From NCBI RefSeq assembly GCF_947488135.1, contig NZ_CANKYW010000005.1:1-64000 (forward strand): a stretch of 64,000 nucleotides of DNA, written 5' to 3'. The notes beneath the pieces were generated by a model that searched no databases, was not told the DNA's origin, and worked only from the letters and a program-made list of their open reading frames with translations. Positions 43,134-52,133 of the stretch are shown here, piece after piece. The stretch comes from an uncultured Marivita sp. GTDB lineage: Bacteria > Pseudomonadota > Alphaproteobacteria > Rhodobacterales > Rhodobacteraceae. The translations under genes and the position numbers were made by a program. How positions within the stretch are numbered: the stretch's first letter is position 1; each line of letters starts with the position of its first letter.

Positions 43134-43152
43134 GTGCCCGGTCTCCGGGCAC
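43134..43152 (+). terminator. hairpin between infA and maf
   Basis: GTGCCCGG-TCT-CCGGGCAC is a perfect 8-bp stem with a 3-base loop, 26 bases after infA. No T-run follows, so it may attenuate or stabilise RNA ends rather than fully terminate. A smaller GCGGG-ATG-CCCGC precedes it. Confidence 0.5.
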
Positions 43153-43165
43153 GATGCGGACTCAC

Positions 43166-43750
43166 ATGACATTGCGACTGGTTCTTGGATCCGGCAGCCC
43201 GCGCAGGCGGGAACTGCTGGCGCAGATCGGCGTCGAGGCGGATGACATCCGTCCGCCCGACATAGACGAAGAACCCCGCCCCGGTGAATTGCCGCGTCCT
43301 TATTGCGTGCGCCTTGCCCGTGAAAAGGCTTTGACGATTCCTGCCGGTGACGACGAGATCGTCTTGTCCGCTGACACGACAGTCGCATTGGGTCGGCGCA
43401 TTCTCGGAAAACCCGCCGATGCGGCCGAGGCGGCGCAATTCCTGTACGCTCTGTCCGGCCGGCGGCACCGTGTCGTGACGGCGGTGGCCGTGCGGCGCGG
43501 CCCGCAGCTTTGGGAGCGGGACGTGGTCACGCAGGTCAAGATGAAGCGACTGAGCGATGCAGAGGTCAATGCCTATCTCGCCAGCGACGATTGGCGCGGC
43601 AAGGCGGGTGGCTATGCCATCCAAGGCCCGGCGGGCGCCTTCGTGCCGTGGATCAGCGGCAGTTTCAGCGCCGTTGTGGGGTTGCCCCTGGCAGAGACCG
43701 CGAACCTGTTGGTGGCAGCAGGGTATCCGCTTTACGAGGTGTCGGCATGA
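43166..43750 (+). CDS. maf: Maf family nucleoside triphosphate pyrophosphatase
   Basis: About 194 residues with the Maf signatures [16 protein letters not shown] at the N-terminus, [11 protein letters not shown] and [16 protein letters not shown]. Maf proteins hydrolyse non-canonical or pyrimidine dNTP/NTPs and are linked to septum control. ATG 43166 gives the standard N-terminus; ATG 43154 is possible. It overlaps the RNase gene by 4 bases. Confidence 0.95.
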   Translation: MTLRLVLGSGSPRRRELLAQIGVEADDIRPPDIDEEPRPGELPRPYCVRLAREKALTIPAGDDEIVLSADTTVALGRRILGKPADAAEAAQFLYALSGRRHRVVTAVAVRRGPQLWERDVVTQVKMKRLSDAEVNAYLASDDWRGKAGGYAIQGPAGAFVPWISGSFSAVVGLPLAETANLLVAAGYPLYEVSA

Positions 43751-44769
43751 AGGGCCGCTTAATCGCGCTGGATCATATCGGCGAACGCGAAGTCGCGGCG
43801 CTGATGGTGGACGGGCAGGTCGAAGACCTGTTTCTGGACACCGATCTGCCCGCGCCCGGCACCATCTACCGTGCCATCGTCGAACGCCCGATGAAGGGGC
43901 AAGGGGGGATGTTCCTGCGCACGCCCGATGGCTCGGCCTTCGTACGGCAGGTCAAGGGCCTGTCGCCCGGCCAAACGTTGCTGGTGCAGGTCACGGGCTA
44001 TGCCGAGCCGGGCAAGGCCATTCCCGTCACGCACAAGGTGCTGTTCAAGAGCCGCTATGCCATTGTCACGCCGGATGCGCCGGGGATCAACGTGTCGCGT
44101 CGGATCAAGGATGACGACGCGCGCGAAAGCCTTTTGGAGATCGCACACGATATCATGGACGCGGATGGATTCGGTCTGATCCTGCGGTCGTCGTGCGAGG
44201 GTGCGGATGCGGGCGAGATCGCAGACGACATTGCCGCGATGGCCGATCTGGCGACAACGGTGATGGCGGATGCTGCGGGGGACGCGGAAGTGCTGACCCA
44301 AGGCGACGGGCCGCATCTGCTCGCATGGCGCGAATGGACCGACATGGCCGAGATCGACAGCGCCGATGGCAGTTTCGAACGGCACGGCATTCTGGATGTG
44401 CTTGACGGGTTGCGGGCCCGCGATGTGCCGCTGGGCGGACAGGCGTCGATGGCGATCGAGCCGACCCGCGCGCTTGTCGCGGTGGACGTGAACACGGGCG
44501 GCGACACCAGCCCTGCCGCCGGTCTCAAGGCCAATCTTGCGGCGGTCAAAGACCTGCCACGCCAGTTGCGGCTGCGCGGGCTGGGCGGGCAGATCGTGAT
44601 CGACCCCGCGCCCACCGCCAAGAAAGACCGCCGCCAGATCGAAAGCGCCCTGCGCGGTGCCTTGAAACGTGACAGCGTGGAAACCGTCTTCGTGGGGTGG
44701 ACTCCGCTGGGGCATATCGAGTTACAACGCAAACGCGATCGACGTCCGCTGAGCGAGGTATTGATATGA
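43747..44769 (+). CDS. short ribonuclease E/G family protein
   Basis: The 340-residue protein aligns with the catalytic part of RNase E/G. The metal-binding aspartates are in VDVNTGGDT and [10 protein letters not shown], with [10 protein letters not shown] between them. It lacks the C-terminal zinc-link cysteines and the scaffold region, and the S1-like N-terminal part is reduced, so it is shorter than RNase G (about 490). It may be a specialised RNase. Located between maf and yacG, overlapping both by 4 bases, an arrangement common in alphaproteobacteria. Confidence 0.85.
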   Translation: MKGRLIALDHIGEREVAALMVDGQVEDLFLDTDLPAPGTIYRAIVERPMKGQGGMFLRTPDGSAFVRQVKGLSPGQTLLVQVTGYAEPGKAIPVTHKVLFKSRYAIVTPDAPGINVSRRIKDDDARESLLEIAHDIMDADGFGLILRSSCEGADAGEIADDIAAMADLATTVMADAAGDAEVLTQGDGPHLLAWREWTDMAEIDSADGSFERHGILDVLDGLRARDVPLGGQASMAIEPTRALVAVDVNTGGDTSPAAGLKANLAAVKDLPRQLRLRGLGGQIVIDPAPTAKKDRRQIESALRGALKRDSVETVFVGWTPLGHIELQRKRDRRPLSEVLI

Positions 44770-44957
44770 GCTGTCCGATCTGTGGCAAGGAAACCAACCC
44801 CGAGATGCGGCCGTTCTGTTCGAAACGCTGCGCGGATGTGGATCTGGCGCGCTGGTTGAACGGTCAATACGCGGTGCCGTCGGAAGACCCGGACGATATC
44901 GAGGCGGCCATTGAAGCTACGGAGCAGGCCGAGGCCGACGCACGGAAGATCCACTAG
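44766..44957 (+). CDS. yacG: DNA gyrase inhibitor YacG
   Basis: A 63-residue zinc protein with CPICGK and FCSKRCADVDLARWL, the four cysteines of YacG. YacG binds GyrB and inhibits gyrase in E. coli. The ATG overlaps the stop of the RNase gene. The acidic tail EDPDDIEAAIEATEQAEAD is typical for this group. Confidence 0.93.
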   Translation: MSCPICGKETNPEMRPFCSKRCADVDLARWLNGQYAVPSEDPDDIEAAIEATEQAEADARKIH

Positions 44958-44995
44958 CGGCTTGTCTTGCCCGGTCCGCATGGTACGGCTTGGAT

Positions 44996-45742
44996 ATGCA
45001 CGGGACGAGCACTTCATCCTTCGAACCGATGATCCGCGCGGCGGGTCTGGACGGCGTTCTGGTGAGCTTTGGCGACCACCTGTCGGAACCCGCCAACCGC
45101 GCAGCCTTGGCCTTGGCCGCGGCGGTGTCACGTGCGGACATTGACGGGATCGAGGAATGCGCGCCGTCGCTCGTGTCGGTGTTCCTGCGCTTCGATCCGT
45201 TGCACTTGGGCCTCGATGCGCTGATCAACCATCTCGAGTCGCTGCTATCCGATCGCGACTGGTACGCGGCCCCCTTGCCTGAGGGGCGCAGGTTCATCCG
45301 CGTGCCGACGGTCTACGGCACCGACCTCGCGCCCCAGCTCGAAGAGGCGGCGCAGGCGGCGGCGCTGTCGGTCGAGGAGGCGGTCGCCTCGTTGTCCAAG
45401 GCGCGGGTGCGGGTGCAGACCATCGGCTTCGCGCCGGGTCAGCCCTATCTGGGCCTCTTGCCCGACGCTTGGGATATTCCCCGCCAGACGGCGCTGACCA
45501 AGGCTGTGCCCGAGGGCGCGCTGGTGGTCGCGATCCGGCAACTGGTGCTGTTTTCCGTCGCCAACCCGACAGGCTGGCGGCATGTGGGGCAAACGGCGCT
45601 CAAGCTCTTTCGTCCGGAAAGCGACACGCCGTTTTTCCTGCGTCCCGGCGACGAGGTGCAATTCGTGCAAGCATCACCCGATGTGGTTGCGCGCTACGCC
45701 GACGACCCCGATGGCGGGGCCGAGATCGAGGTGATCCGGTGA
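44996..45742 (+). CDS. pxpB: 5-oxoprolinase subunit PxpB
   Basis: About 248 residues of the KipI/PxpB family, with the CT_C_D domain segments GIEECAPSLVSVFLRFDP and FAPGQPYLGLLP, RHVGQTALKLF. PxpABC hydrolyses 5-oxoproline to glutamate with ATP. ATG 44996 is used; TTG 44990 is possible. It overlaps pxpC by 4 bases (GTGA). Confidence 0.93.
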   Translation: MHGTSTSSFEPMIRAAGLDGVLVSFGDHLSEPANRAALALAAAVSRADIDGIEECAPSLVSVFLRFDPLHLGLDALINHLESLLSDRDWYAAPLPEGRRFIRVPTVYGTDLAPQLEEAAQAAALSVEEAVASLSKARVRVQTIGFAPGQPYLGLLPDAWDIPRQTALTKAVPEGALVVAIRQLVLFSVANPTGWRHVGQTALKLFRPESDTPFFLRPGDEVQFVQASPDVVARYADDPDGGAEIEVIR

Positions 45743-46761
45743 GCCGCGCGCTCAAGGTGCATCGCATCGCGCCCGGTGCGACGGTGCAGGATCAGGGGCG
45801 GATCGCATACCGCGCGTTCGGCGTGTCACGCGGCGGAGCGATGGACCGGCTGGCCCTGGCGGAGGGTGCGGCCTTGCTGGGCCAACCCGGTGACAGCGCG
45901 GCGCTGGAACTGCCCGGATCGGGCGGCGTGTTCGAGGCGACCGAACCCTTGCGCATCGCCCTGACGGGGGCACCGATGCGGGCCACATTGGACGGTGCGC
46001 CGCTGGTCTGGAACGCGTCTCACGCCATGCCAGCAGGCGCGCGGCTTGAGATCAGGGGCGCGACCGCTGGCAGTTACGGGTATCTGCATGTGGGCGGCGG
46101 GTTCGACACGCCGGTTCTTTTGGGCGCGCGCTCGGCGCATCTGGCGGCGGGGATCGGTGCGGTCGTTCAGGCGGGCGATGCTCTGCCGGTTGGACCTGAC
46201 ACGCGCGGCGATGTGGGATGGACCCTGCCACAGGACAGTCGGTTCGAGGGAGGCACGCTGCGCCTGATCATTAGTTTCCAGACCGATCTGTTCGACGCAG
46301 GCACACGGGACCGCTTTTGCGAGACCGCGTTCACCCGCGATGCGCGCGCCAATCGGATGGGGATGCGGCTCAATTCGGACGGTGAGGGGTTTTCGGCCAG
46401 CAAGGGTCTGAACATCCTGTCGGAAGCGATCCTGACCGGCGATATCCAGATCACCGGCGACGGTACGCCGTTCCTGTTGCTGAGCGAGAGCCAGACCACG
46501 GGCGGTTATCCACGGATCGCCACGGTGATCCCCGCCGACCTGCCGCGCGCCGTGCAGACCTCGCCGGGCGGCACGCTGCGCTTCACCTTCGTGACACGGG
46601 ACGCCGCTCTGGCGGCAGAGGCGCGGATGCGGGAGCAGCTTCGCAACCTGCCCAAGCTGCGCACGCCGCTGGTGCGTGATCCGGCGCAGATGCGCGATCT
46701 TCTCAGCTATCAACTCATCAGCGGCGCCACGGCAGGTGACGCGCCCTTGCAGGAGGACTAG
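45739..46761 (+). CDS. pxpC: 5-oxoprolinase subunit PxpC
   Basis: A 340-residue biotin-dependent carboxyltransferase-like protein (KipA/PxpC family) starting VSRALKVHRIAPGATVQDQG from GTG 45739. Family segments include GVSRGGAMDRLALAEG and SESQTTGGYPRIATV. It has no biotin domain of its own. Its partner genes flank it. Confidence 0.93.
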   Translation: MSRALKVHRIAPGATVQDQGRIAYRAFGVSRGGAMDRLALAEGAALLGQPGDSAALELPGSGGVFEATEPLRIALTGAPMRATLDGAPLVWNASHAMPAGARLEIRGATAGSYGYLHVGGGFDTPVLLGARSAHLAAGIGAVVQAGDALPVGPDTRGDVGWTLPQDSRFEGGTLRLIISFQTDLFDAGTRDRFCETAFTRDARANRMGMRLNSDGEGFSASKGLNILSEAILTGDIQITGDGTPFLLLSESQTTGGYPRIATVIPADLPRAVQTSPGGTLRFTFVTRDAALAAEARMREQLRNLPKLRTPLVRDPAQMRDLLSYQLISGATAGDAPLQED

Positions 46762-46764
46762 GCC

Positions 46765-47547
46765 ATGCATGTCGATCTGAATGCCGATATGGGCGAAAGT
46801 TTCGGTCCCTGGCCGATGGGGTCGGATGCGGAGCTGCTGGAGATCATCACCTCGGCCAACGTGGCCTGCGGGTTTCATGCGGGTGATTGGGACGTGATGT
46901 CCGAGACCATGTCGCTTGCGGTCGCGAATGACGTGGGCATCGGCGCGCATCCCGGCTTTCCCGATCTGCAAGGCTTCGGCCGGCGGCGGATGCAGCTGAG
47001 CCACGACAGCCTGCGCAACCTCGTGCGGTATCAGTTGGGTGCGGCGCAGGCGATGGCGCAGTCGGTGGGCGGCACTGTGCGGCACTTGAAGCTGCACGGC
47101 GCGTTAGCGAACATGGCGTCCGAGGATGCCGCGATGGCGACGGCCTGCTACGAAGGCGCGTTGTCGGTGAACCCTGACATCATCATCATGGTGCTGGCCG
47201 CGACTCAGCAGCAGACGGCGGTCGAGGCTTTGGGATGTCGCTGGGCCGGCGAGATTTTCGCGGACCGCGCGTACAACGACGACGCGACGCTTGTGGACCG
47301 CAGCCTGCCCGGCGCGGTAATCCACGATGCCGAGGTTGCGGGGCGCCGCATGGTCGAGATGGTTAAGGCGGGCGCCATCATCACCGAGAGCGGCACACAC
47401 ATTCCGGCAGCGGTCGACACGATCTGCCTGCATGGCGACGGCGCAACGGCGGTGCAGATCGCGCGCGCCGTGCGGGTCGCCCTGGCCGGTGCAGGCGTGT
47501 CGTTGCAGCGGTTCGCAGGGCGTCAGGGCGCGATCAGCAAGACCTGA
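46765..47547 (+). CDS. pxpA: 5-oxoprolinase subunit PxpA (LamB/YcsF)
   Basis: A 260-residue protein with the LamB/YcsF signatures VDLNADMGESFG, SANVACGFHAGD, GAHPGFPDLQGFGRR and VRHLKLHGAL. It opens the 5-oxoproline ring together with PxpBC. It starts 3 bases after pxpC. Its last 25 bases overlap the end of the convergent glycerate kinase gene. Confidence 0.96.
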   Translation: MHVDLNADMGESFGPWPMGSDAELLEIITSANVACGFHAGDWDVMSETMSLAVANDVGIGAHPGFPDLQGFGRRRMQLSHDSLRNLVRYQLGAAQAMAQSVGGTVRHLKLHGALANMASEDAAMATACYEGALSVNPDIIIMVLAATQQQTAVEALGCRWAGEIFADRAYNDDATLVDRSLPGAVIHDAEVAGRRMVEMVKAGAIITESGTHIPAAVDTICLHGDGATAVQIARAVRVALAGAGVSLQRFAGRQGAISKT

Positions 47548-48788
47548 ACATCGGCGACATTGGTGCCCGTGGCGCGGGTCATGAGCAAATCGCCCGCCGC
47601 CGCGAGCGCCGCGTAGCTGTCGTTGTTGGCCAGAAGCCTGTGAACGTCCTGGCCCGCCGCCTTGATCCGGGGCAGGGTGCCTGCGTCCACCAACCCGCCT
47701 GCGGCATCGGTCGGCCCGTCGCGGCCATCGGTGCCGCCCGAGAGGAACACCCATGTTGCAGTGATCTCGGGCGCTTGGCTCGCAACGCGCAGGGCCAGTT
47801 CCTGATTGCGCCCGCCGCGCCCGGTGCCGGTGAGTTTGACAGTGGTTTCGCCACCGAACAGGAGCGCCGTGGGTTCGGGGCGTGCAATGAGTTCGGACAA
47901 GACCTTTCGGGCGGCATCCTGCACGTCCCCGGTCAGCGCATCGGTCACGATCCTCGGGGTCAGGTCGAGCCGGTGCGCCTCTTGCTCCATCGCTTCGAGC
48001 GACAGGCGGTTCGATCCGACGAGCGTGTTCGTGGCGTCTGGCAGCGGCGCAAGGTCCTGATTTTGCACGGTTTCCAGGTGTCTGCGGATCGACGCGGGCA
48101 CCGAAGACCAGATGCCCGCAGTTTTCAGCGTGGCAATGGCCTCGGACGCGGTTCCGATCGGGCTGACCGTGGGACCCGAGGCGATGGCGCGCAGATCGTC
48201 GCCGATCACGTCCGACAGCAGGTAGGCATTGACCGGGGCCGGGGCGGCAAGGCGGACGAACCCGCCGCCCTTGAGCAAGCTTACCTGCTGGCGCACCAGG
48301 TTCACTTGCACGATGTCCAGCCCGGCCGAAAGAAGCAGATCGTTCAGCCGCGCCTTTTCGGTGAGGCTGACGCCCGGAAGCGGCGCGGGCAAGAGCGCGG
48401 ACCCGCCGCCGGAAATCAGCGCGACAACGCGGTCATCCTCGCCTGCTTGCGCCAGAAGCTCCATCACGCGCTGTGCGGCGCGGGCCCCGGCCTCGTCCGG
48501 GATGGGGTGTCCCGCGCGGAGGATTTCTGCGCCCTGCACCGTGGTGTCGTTTTCGTGATGGGTCACGGCAAGGGCAGCGTCGGCGTCCGGGATGGCCTTC
48601 ATCGCTTCGGCCAGCATCGCAGGGGCGGCCTTTCCGATGGCGATCAGGAAGGTGCGCCCGCCCGGTTCCTGCGGTGGCAGTGAAGATTGCGCCAATCCGC
48701 GTCGGACCGCACGCGCAGGATCGGCGGCGGTGATGGCGGCATCGAACAGCAGGCGCGCCTTGGTGCGAAGATCGTCGATCCGTGTCAT
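47523..48788 (-). CDS. glycerate 2-kinase (GckA/MOFRL family)
   Basis: About 421 residues with the N-terminal DUF4147 segment (IGKAAPAMLAEAM, VTHHENDTT, GHPIPDEAGARAAQRVMELL) and the C-terminal MOFRL domain (LLFGGETTVKLTGTGRGGRN, SGGTDGRDGPTDAAG). The enzyme phosphorylates D-glycerate to 2-phosphoglycerate, for example in glyoxylate or serine-cycle metabolism. ATG 48788 gives MTRIDDLR. It may instead be annotated as hydroxypyruvate reductase TtuD, an older name for the family. Confidence 0.92.
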   Translation of the reverse strand: MTRIDDLRTKARLLFDAAITAADPARAVRRGLAQSSLPPQEPGGRTFLIAIGKAAPAMLAEAMKAIPDADAALAVTHHENDTTVQGAEILRAGHPIPDEAGARAAQRVMELLAQAGEDDRVVALISGGGSALLPAPLPGVSLTEKARLNDLLLSAGLDIVQVNLVRQQVSLLKGGGFVRLAAPAPVNAYLLSDVIGDDLRAIASGPTVSPIGTASEAIATLKTAGIWSSVPASIRRHLETVQNQDLAPLPDATNTLVGSNRLSLEAMEQEAHRLDLTPRIVTDALTGDVQDAARKVLSELIARPEPTALLFGGETTVKLTGTGRGGRNQELALRVASQAPEITATWVFLSGGTDGRDGPTDAAGGLVDAGTLPRIKAAGQDVHRLLANNDSYAALAAAGDLLMTRATGTNVADVQVLLIAP

Positions 48789-48879
48789 GCCGGGATTAGT
48801 TCTGCAAAGACGTTGAAAGTCAAACGCTTGCGCATCGCCGCTCATGCAGCGCATTCAAATGATTGCATTTGGAGAAAGT

Positions 48880-48964
48880 GGTGGGCGACCCTGGAATCGA
48901 ACCAGGCGTGCGTCTCCGCGAGGGAGTTACAGTCCCCTGCCACACCTTGCGGCCTGTCGCCCAC
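48880..48964 (-). tRNA. tRNA-Tyr (GTA)
   Basis: On the minus strand the gene starts GTGGGCGACAGG and ends CGCCCAC, with anticodon loop CTGTAAC (anticodon GTA at 48930-48928), T-arm GGTTCGATTCC, and a long variable arm (CCTCGCGGAGACGC region), as expected for a class II tRNA-Tyr. CCA is not clearly encoded. Confidence 0.95.
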
Positions 48965-49083
48965 TTACGCCCAAAGCCCTGCTTTCGGCGTGAGCGGGTG
49001 ATTACAATTGCCCCCTTGCGGCGTCAACAGGAAAATCCCATCAAGCGGGAGGCGAATTTTGCAAGGCGAACAAGGGGGCTGTG

Positions 49084-49863
49084 ATGGTCAAAAAACCGAA
49101 ATGGGTGGTGGCCAAGGAACAGTCCAAGAAGGCGGCGGCTGCCGAAACGGTGTGGTTGTTCGGGTTGCACGCGGTGCGCGATGCGCTGGTCAATCCGAAC
49201 CGCGAACGGCTGCGGCTGGTGGTGACGCGCAACGCAATGGACAAGCTGGCCGATGCCATCGAAGTCGCTGGAATCGAACCGGAAATGAGCGATCCGCGCA
49301 AGTTCGCGGCCCCCATTGATCCGCAATCCGTGCACCAAGGCGCTGCGTTGGAGGTGAAGCCACTCAACTGGGGGCGGCTCGAGGACGTGGCGCTTGGGCA
49401 GGGCGAGGGTCCGCCGCGTGTGGTGCTGCTCGACCGGGTGACGGACCCGCACAATGTGGGAGCGATTCTGCGATCCGCGGAAGTCTTCGGCGCGTCCGCC
49501 GTGGTGGGGACATTGCACCATTCGGCACCGGAAACCGGGGCGTTGGCCAAGACGGCGTCCGGCGCGTTGGAGCGCCAGCCCTATCTGCGCGAACGCAATC
49601 TTGCAGATGCGATGGAGCGTTTGCGATCAATGGGTTACATGATCTTCGGGCTTGACGGGGAGGCGGATCAGACGCTTGACGACGCCATCGGTCCGGTGCG
49701 GGATCGACCGATCGCGCTGGTGCTGGGGGCCGAGGGACCGGGGCTTCGGCCCAAGACCAAGGACACGTGCGATGCGCTGGTGAAGATCCCGTTTGCGCGG
49801 GCGTTCGGATCGCTCAACGTGTCGAACGCGGCGGCGGTGGCGCTTTACGCCGCACGGGCCTGA
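49084..49863 (+). CDS. rlmB: 23S rRNA (guanosine-2'-O)-methyltransferase, RlmB/TrmH family
   Basis: A 259-residue SPOUT methyltransferase with an N-terminal substrate-binding domain (VWLFGLHAVRDALVNPNRE) and the knotted SAM domain: DRVTDPHNVGAILRSAEVFG, LVLGAEGPGLR and SLNVSNAAAVALYAARA. RlmB methylates G2251 in E. coli 23S rRNA. ATG 49084 follows AAGGGGGC. It starts just after the oppositely oriented tRNA-Tyr. Confidence 0.94.
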   Translation: MVKKPKWVVAKEQSKKAAAAETVWLFGLHAVRDALVNPNRERLRLVVTRNAMDKLADAIEVAGIEPEMSDPRKFAAPIDPQSVHQGAALEVKPLNWGRLEDVALGQGEGPPRVVLLDRVTDPHNVGAILRSAEVFGASAVVGTLHHSAPETGALAKTASGALERQPYLRERNLADAMERLRSMGYMIFGLDGEADQTLDDAIGPVRDRPIALVLGAEGPGLRPKTKDTCDALVKIPFARAFGSLNVSNAAAVALYAARA

Positions 49864-49912
49864 GCTTGCGGTTGGCGGGTCGCGTGCCAATATCCTGAGC
49901 AAAGGAGAGGCC

Positions 49913-50254
49913 ATGCCACACGGAACGAAGATTGTCACCTGCTGCTATTGCGGAACCCGCGCGGCCCTTGTTTTACGGGGGGAAAGCCGTCACGAGTTGA
50001 GTTGTGCCGCCTGCGGCGCACCGCTGCACGACATGAAGTTGCTGCGCGCGGATGCTGTGGAGACACCGGTGTCCAGCACCAAGGTCAACACGCATCGTCC
50101 CGTTCCAAAGCAGAGGCGCGGCGCGGTGACTCCGATGCCGGTCTGGGAGCGCGAAGTGGGCTATTCCAGGAAGAAGAAAAAGAAGAAGCGCAAGACGCTC
50201 GCCAAACGGTTCTTCGAGGAAGCCTTCGACGTGCTCGAGGACATTTTTGACTGA
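49913..50254 (+). CDS. small zinc-ribbon protein with a poly-lysine stretch
   Basis: A 113-residue protein with CCYCG (about residue 10) and CAACG (about 31), a likely zinc ribbon, a linker, then a run of lysines (SRKKKKKKRKTLAKR, about 85-99) and an acidic end (FEEAFDVLEDIFD). It starts at ATG 49913 after AAAGGAGAGG. The zinc ribbon plus basic patch suggests nucleic-acid or ribosome contact, but no function is known. A hairpin follows at 50260. Confidence 0.75.
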   Translation: MPHGTKIVTCCYCGTRAALVLRGESRHELSCAACGAPLHDMKLLRADAVETPVSSTKVNTHRPVPKQRRGAVTPMPVWEREVGYSRKKKKKKRKTLAKRFFEEAFDVLEDIFD

Positions 50255-50259
50255 ATTGT

Positions 50260-50392
50260 ACGGATCGGCCGTACGATCCGTGCGGTTCAAGCCGGGAAAT
50301 CAGTGATTTTTGACCCGATGCGGGTCCGTTCACAGGGTTTGGTCCGGAACCGTACAGATGAGGGGCCCGAACCGTACGGATCAACCGTACGG
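50260..50392. promoter_or_regulatory. iterated CCGTAC elements upstream of ribB
   Basis: A hairpin ACGGATC-GGCCGTAC-GATCCGT (50260-50281) follows the zinc-ribbon gene. Two perfect CCGTACGG palindromes at 50372-50379 and 50385-50392 are spaced 13 bases centre to centre, and a near copy CCGTACAG is at 50350-50357. GAACCGTAC occurs twice. They lie 66-108 bases before the ribB start. No FMN riboswitch was found here. Confidence 0.55.
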
Positions 50393-50457
50393 GACGTTTC
50401 ACTGGTCAATTCCGGCGACCTGTTCTAAGTGCGCAGGTGCAGTAACGGAGGCCCCGT

Positions 50458-51585
50458 GTGACGACATTTGAAAATCCCGGTCCGATCGAGGAAAACTGGA
50501 AAGACGCGATTTCGTCGGTGGAAGAAATCATCGAGGACGCGCGCAATGGCAAGATGTTCATTCTTGTCGATCACGAGGACCGCGAGAACGAGGGCGACCT
50601 GGTGATTCCCGCGCAATGGGCGACGCCCGATGCGATCAACTTCATGGCGATGCACGGGCGCGGGCTGATCTGTCTGGCGATGACGTCGAAGCGGATCGGC
50701 GAATTGGGGCTGGAGTTGATGTCCACCAACAACTCGTCGCGTCACGAGACGGCCTTTACGGTGTCCATTGAGGCGCGCGAAGGGGTGACGACAGGGATTT
50801 CGGCAGCCGACCGGGCGCGGACGGTGGCGGTGGCCATCGACGGGACCAAGGGCGCGCAGGACATCGCGACGCCAGGGCACGTGTTTCCGCTGCGGGCCAA
50901 GGATGGCGGTGTGCTCGTCCGGGCGGGCCATACCGAGGCGGCGGTGGATGTGAGCCGTCTTGCGGGGCTCAACGCGGCGGGTGTGATCTGCGAGATCATG
51001 AACGAAGACGGGTCGATGGCGCGGTTGCCCGAGCTGGTGGCGTTCGCACAGCGGCATAATCTGAAAATCGGCACGATCAGCGACCTGATCGCCTATCGCC
51101 GCCGCAATGACAATCTCGTGCGGGTGCGCAAGCAGGAAACGATCACGTCGGAATTCGGCGGCCAGTGGGACATGCGGATCTATACCGACGAAACCCACGG
51201 CGACGAGCATATCGTTCTGACCAAGGGCGATCTGTCCGGGGACGATCCGGTTCTGGTGCGGATGCACGCGATGGACCCGATGCTGGACGTTGTGGGCACC
51301 GGGCCGAAGGGACGGGCCGACGAGTTCCAGCACGCGATGCAGGCGGTGGCGGCCGAAGGGCGGGGCGTCGTGGTTCTGCTGCGCGACACGTCGATGAAGC
51401 TGGATGTGGGCGATGAGATTTCGCCCAAGACGCTGCGCCAATACGGGCTGGGGGCGCAGATATTGTCGTCTCTGGGCCTGTCGAAGCTGACGCTTCTGAC
51501 CAATTCGCCGACGCCAAAGGTGGTCGGGCTCGAGGCCTATGGCCTTGAAATCGTTGGCACACGCAAAATCTCGGAGTTGGGGTGA
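50458..51585 (+). CDS. ribB: 3,4-dihydroxy-2-butanone-4-phosphate synthase with degenerate GTP cyclohydrolase II domain
   Basis: The 375-residue protein has an intact RibB domain ([42 protein letters not shown]) followed by a RibA-like domain from about residue 215. The RibA domain lacks the three zinc cysteines: [18 protein letters not shown] replaces the family's HSxCxTGDxxGSxRCDC. RibB activity is expected but GTP cyclohydrolase II activity is not. The start is GTG 50458 after AACGGAGG. It overlaps ribH by one base. Confidence 0.93.
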   Translation: MTTFENPGPIEENWKDAISSVEEIIEDARNGKMFILVDHEDRENEGDLVIPAQWATPDAINFMAMHGRGLICLAMTSKRIGELGLELMSTNNSSRHETAFTVSIEAREGVTTGISAADRARTVAVAIDGTKGAQDIATPGHVFPLRAKDGGVLVRAGHTEAAVDVSRLAGLNAAGVICEIMNEDGSMARLPELVAFAQRHNLKIGTISDLIAYRRRNDNLVRVRKQETITSEFGGQWDMRIYTDETHGDEHIVLTKGDLSGDDPVLVRMHAMDPMLDVVGTGPKGRADEFQHAMQAVAAEGRGVVVLLRDTSMKLDVGDEISPKTLRQYGLGAQILSSLGLSKLTLLTNSPTPKVVGLEAYGLEIVGTRKISELG

Positions 51586-52133
51586 TGGCATCCATTGAAC
51601 ATTACACGCTGGACCGCCCGGTTTTCGACCGTCCCGTTAAGATTTTGATAGTGGTTGCGCCCTATTACCGGGACATCGCGGATCAGCTGATCGCTGGCGC
51701 GCGGGCCGAGGTGGAGGCATGTGGCGGGACGCATGACCTGGTCGAGGTTCCGGGCGCGCTCGAGGTTCCGACGGCAATCGGGATTGCCGAACGGATGTCG
51801 AATTTCGACGGCTATGTCGCGTTGGGATGTGTCATCAGAGGAGAAACCACGCATTACGAAACGGTGTGCAATGACAGTTCGCGCGGCATCACCCTTTTGG
51901 GGTTGCAGGGGCTGTGCATCGGCAACGGGATACTGACGGTCGAAAACATGGCGCAGGCGCAGGCCCGTGCGGAGGTTGCGGGACAGAACAAGGGTGGCGG
52001 TGCTGCGGCTGCGGCCTTGCACCTGATCGCGCTCAGCCGTAAGTGGGGCGCGGCCCGCAAGGGTGTTGGATTTGTCCCCGCCAAGGACGAATACCAGATC
52101 GCCGGTGACACCAAGGACCCGAATATCGCATGA
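51585..52133 (+). CDS. ribH: 6,7-dimethyl-8-ribityllumazine synthase
   Basis: A 182-residue lumazine synthase, the penultimate enzyme of riboflavin synthesis. Family segments are VVAPYYRDIADQLIAGA, VPGALEVPTAIG, ALGCVIRGETTHYE and the GNGILTVE region. ATG 51585 overlaps the ribB stop (TGATG); GTG 51582 is an alternative. Its stop overlaps the nusB start. Confidence 0.96.
   Translation: MASIEHYTLDRPVFDRPVKILIVVAPYYRDIADQLIAGARAEVEACGGTHDLVEVPGALEVPTAIGIAERMSNFDGYVALGCVIRGETTHYETVCNDSSRGITLLGLQGLCIGNGILTVENMAQAQARAEVAGQNKGGGAAAAALHLIALSRKWGAARKGVGFVPAKDEYQIAGDTKDPNIA

Noticed and set aside
50255-50457. FMN riboswitch before ribB
   Set aside because: None of the conserved RFN blocks are seen; only CCGTAC repeats are present.
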